A program made the translations under genes and the position numbers. From the NCBI GenBank assembly GCA_026984895.1, contig JALSRF010000010.1, forward strand, positions 1 to 5,810: a stretch of DNA of 5,810 bases, in the 5' to 3' direction. The notes under the pieces were generated by a model. It was not told the origin of the DNA, ran no database searches, and worked only from the letters and a program-made list of their open reading frames with translations. This DNA comes from Paracoccaceae bacterium (GTDB taxonomy: Bacteria > Pseudomonadota > Alphaproteobacteria > Rhodobacterales > Rhodobacteraceae). Shown here piece by piece: positions 4,568 through 5,810 of this stretch; the stretch's first letter is position 1; the number at the start of each line of letters is the position of its first letter.

Positions 4568-5810
4568 TCAATAGAGCCCGCCGGAACTCAGGGTCCCGAA
4601 GTCCGCTCTCCCGGGCACCACCACGATATCCCCGTCCGAGGTGCGCACCGTCGTGCCCTGCTGCGTCGTCGCGCCGTCGCCCGGGGCGATCAGCGGCAGG
4701 TTCTGGCTCATCGCGAAACCGCCGTCGTAGGTCAGGCCGAACACCGGCTCTTCACCGTCGCGGAAATATTCCGCGACCACGTTGTCGCCCTCGGCGTCGT
4801 CGGGCAGCCGGGCGCCGGAAAAGCGGTCGATCTTGATGAAGTGCCCCCCGGGCGGGACCTTGAACGGCCCGCCACCGTATTTCGCCGTCGCCTTCTGCAT
4901 GAACCGGTTGAACACCGGTCCGCAGGTGTTGCCGCCGTAAACCCCGCGTCCGAGCGAGCGCGGGGTGTCGAAGCCGATATAGCAGCCCGCGACGATATTC
5001 GAGGTGAAGCCCATGAACCACACGTCGCGCGCATCGTTGGTGGTGCCGGTCTTGCCGGCCACCGGCACCGGCAGGTTGACCTGCCCGGCCGCGGTGCCGC
5101 GCTGGATCACGCCCTGCATCATCGAGGTCAGCTGGTAAGCGGTCACCGCGTTGATCACCCGCTCGCGGTTGGAGCGGATCAGCGGCATCCGCGCTTCGGC
5201 GATCACCGGCTGGTCGCAGTCTTCGCAGATGCGCTTGTCGTGGCGGTAGATGGTCTTGCCCCAGCGGTCCTGCACCCGGTCCACCAGCGTCGGTTCCACC
5301 CGTTCGCCGCCATTGGCGAACATCGCATAGGCCGCCACCATGCGAAACAGCGACGTTTCCTCGGAGCCCAGCGCGTTGGCCAGGAAGCGGCCCATGTTCT
5401 CATAGACCCCGAAGCGTTCGGCATAACGCGCCACCACGTCCATGCCGACCTCGCGCGCGAGGCGCACAGTCATCAGGTTGCGCGACTGCTCGATACCGGT
5501 GCGCAAGGGCGTCGGCCCGTAGAACTTGCGCGAGGCGTTCTTCGGCCGCCAGATGCCCTCCGGCGTGTCGATCTCGATCGGCGCATCGACAATGATCGTC
5601 GCCGGGGTAAAGCCGCTGTCCAGCGCCGCCGCGTAGACGAACGGCTTGAAGGACGACCCCGGCTGGCGCGTGGCCTGGGTCGCGCGGTTGAACACCGAGG
5701 CCTGGTAGGAAAACCCGCCCTGCATCGCCAGCACGCGCCCGGTGTTCACGTCCATCGCCATGAAGGCGCCCTGCACCTCGGGGATCTGGCGCAGGCTCCA
5801 GCCCTTGCGA
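4568..5810 (-). CDS. mrcA: Penicillin-binding protein 1A, C-terminal transpeptidase half (partial)
   Basis: The 413 visible residues are the C-terminal part of a class A PBP, a bifunctional inner-membrane enzyme whose periplasmic domains polymerise and cross-link peptidoglycan. The start and the N-terminal glycosyltransferase (GT51) domain lie off the right edge; the full protein is normally about twice this length. Counting from the first complete codon at 5809, the transpeptidase motifs are all intact: SSFK with nucleophile S52 and K55 (5656-5645), SRN at 109-111, and KTGTT at 253-257 followed by DVWFMGF. The opening RKGWSLRQIPEVQGAFMAMD matches the junction into the transpeptidase domain. 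Four cysteines are present, including a CEDC pair (195 and 198) in an insertion between SRN and KTG and C296 in NTCGPVF; in the oxidising periplasm they could form disulfides. The stop is TGA at 4570-4568. prfB follows on the same strand after 198 bases of hairpins. Beta-lactams would be expected to acylate S52, as in this family generally. Confidence 0.97.
   Translation of the reverse strand, partial: RKGWSLRQIPEVQGAFMAMDVNTGRVLAMQGGFSYQASVFNRATQATRQPGSSFKPFVYAAALDSGFTPATIIVDAPIEIDTPEGIWRPKNASRKFYGPTPLRTGIEQSRNLMTVRLAREVGMDVVARYAERFGVYENMGRFLANALGSEETSLFRMVAAYAMFANGGERVEPTLVDRVQDRWGKTIYRHDKRICEDCDQPVIAEARMPLIRSNRERVINAVTAYQLTSMMQGVIQRGTAAGQVNLPVPVAGKTGTTNDARDVWFMGFTSNIVAGCYIGFDTPRSLGRGVYGGNTCGPVFNRFMQKATAKYGGGPFKVPPGGHFIKIDRFSGARLPDDAEGDNVVAEYFRDGEEPVFGLTYDGGFAMSQNLPLIAPGDGATTQQGTTVRTSDGDIVVVPGRADFGTLSSGGLY

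Overview
The window is GC-rich (high G/C at third codon positions) and carries five protein genes. All are of alphaproteobacterial type and most resemble Rhodobacteraceae (the Paracoccus/Rhodobacter/Roseobacter group). The evidence is the style of the RF2 and PBP1A proteins, a bactofilin that begins MFSKSRIN, and an intergenic hairpin region like repeats I recall from Rhodobacteraceae genomes. No mobile element, phage gene, CRISPR array, tRNA or rRNA is visible. This looks like ordinary chromosomal housekeeping DNA.

Layout, left to right. Positions 1-225 are a leader region with no convincing gene, holding a weak promoter candidate and a 14-bp palindrome. A plus-strand two-gene unit follows: a membrane-anchored coiled-coil M23 (LytM-type) endopeptidase (226-1539, GTG start) and a bactofilin (1529-2032) whose start overlaps the peptidase's end by 11 bases. 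After the bactofilin comes about 290 bases without a supported gene. It contains a 12-bp tandem repeat, an inverted repeat and a hairpin that can end transcription between the convergent genes. On the minus strand, read from right to left, lie the C-terminal half of a class A penicillin-binding protein PBP1A (mrcA, 4568-5810, running off the window), then prfB for peptide chain release factor 2 (3221-4369), then a DUF2189 multi-pass membrane protein (2327-3112). The 198-base gap between mrcA and prfB is filled with stacked hairpins plus a good promoter candidate for prfB. The prfB-DUF2189 gap holds a hairpin, a perfect TTGACA box and an inverted repeat.

Functionally, the left unit pairs a peptidoglycan hydrolase with a cytoskeletal scaffold. 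Bactofilin polymers sit under the inner membrane and are known in several bacteria to position M23 endopeptidases that shape the wall. The peptidase has one membrane span with a short cytoplasmic tail that could contact the bactofilin. The right edge carries a wall synthase (PBP1A), so both cell-wall cutting and cell-wall building are represented, although the two clusters converge and need not be co-regulated. RF2 and DUF2189 are not obviously linked to the wall genes.

I see no clearly new system. The points most worth a second look are the overlapping M23-bactofilin pair with its membrane-targeting start, the 66-base near-perfect palindrome within a hairpin array upstream of prfB, the SPY in place of SPF in RF2, and the inverted repeat over the DUF2189 promoter candidate.
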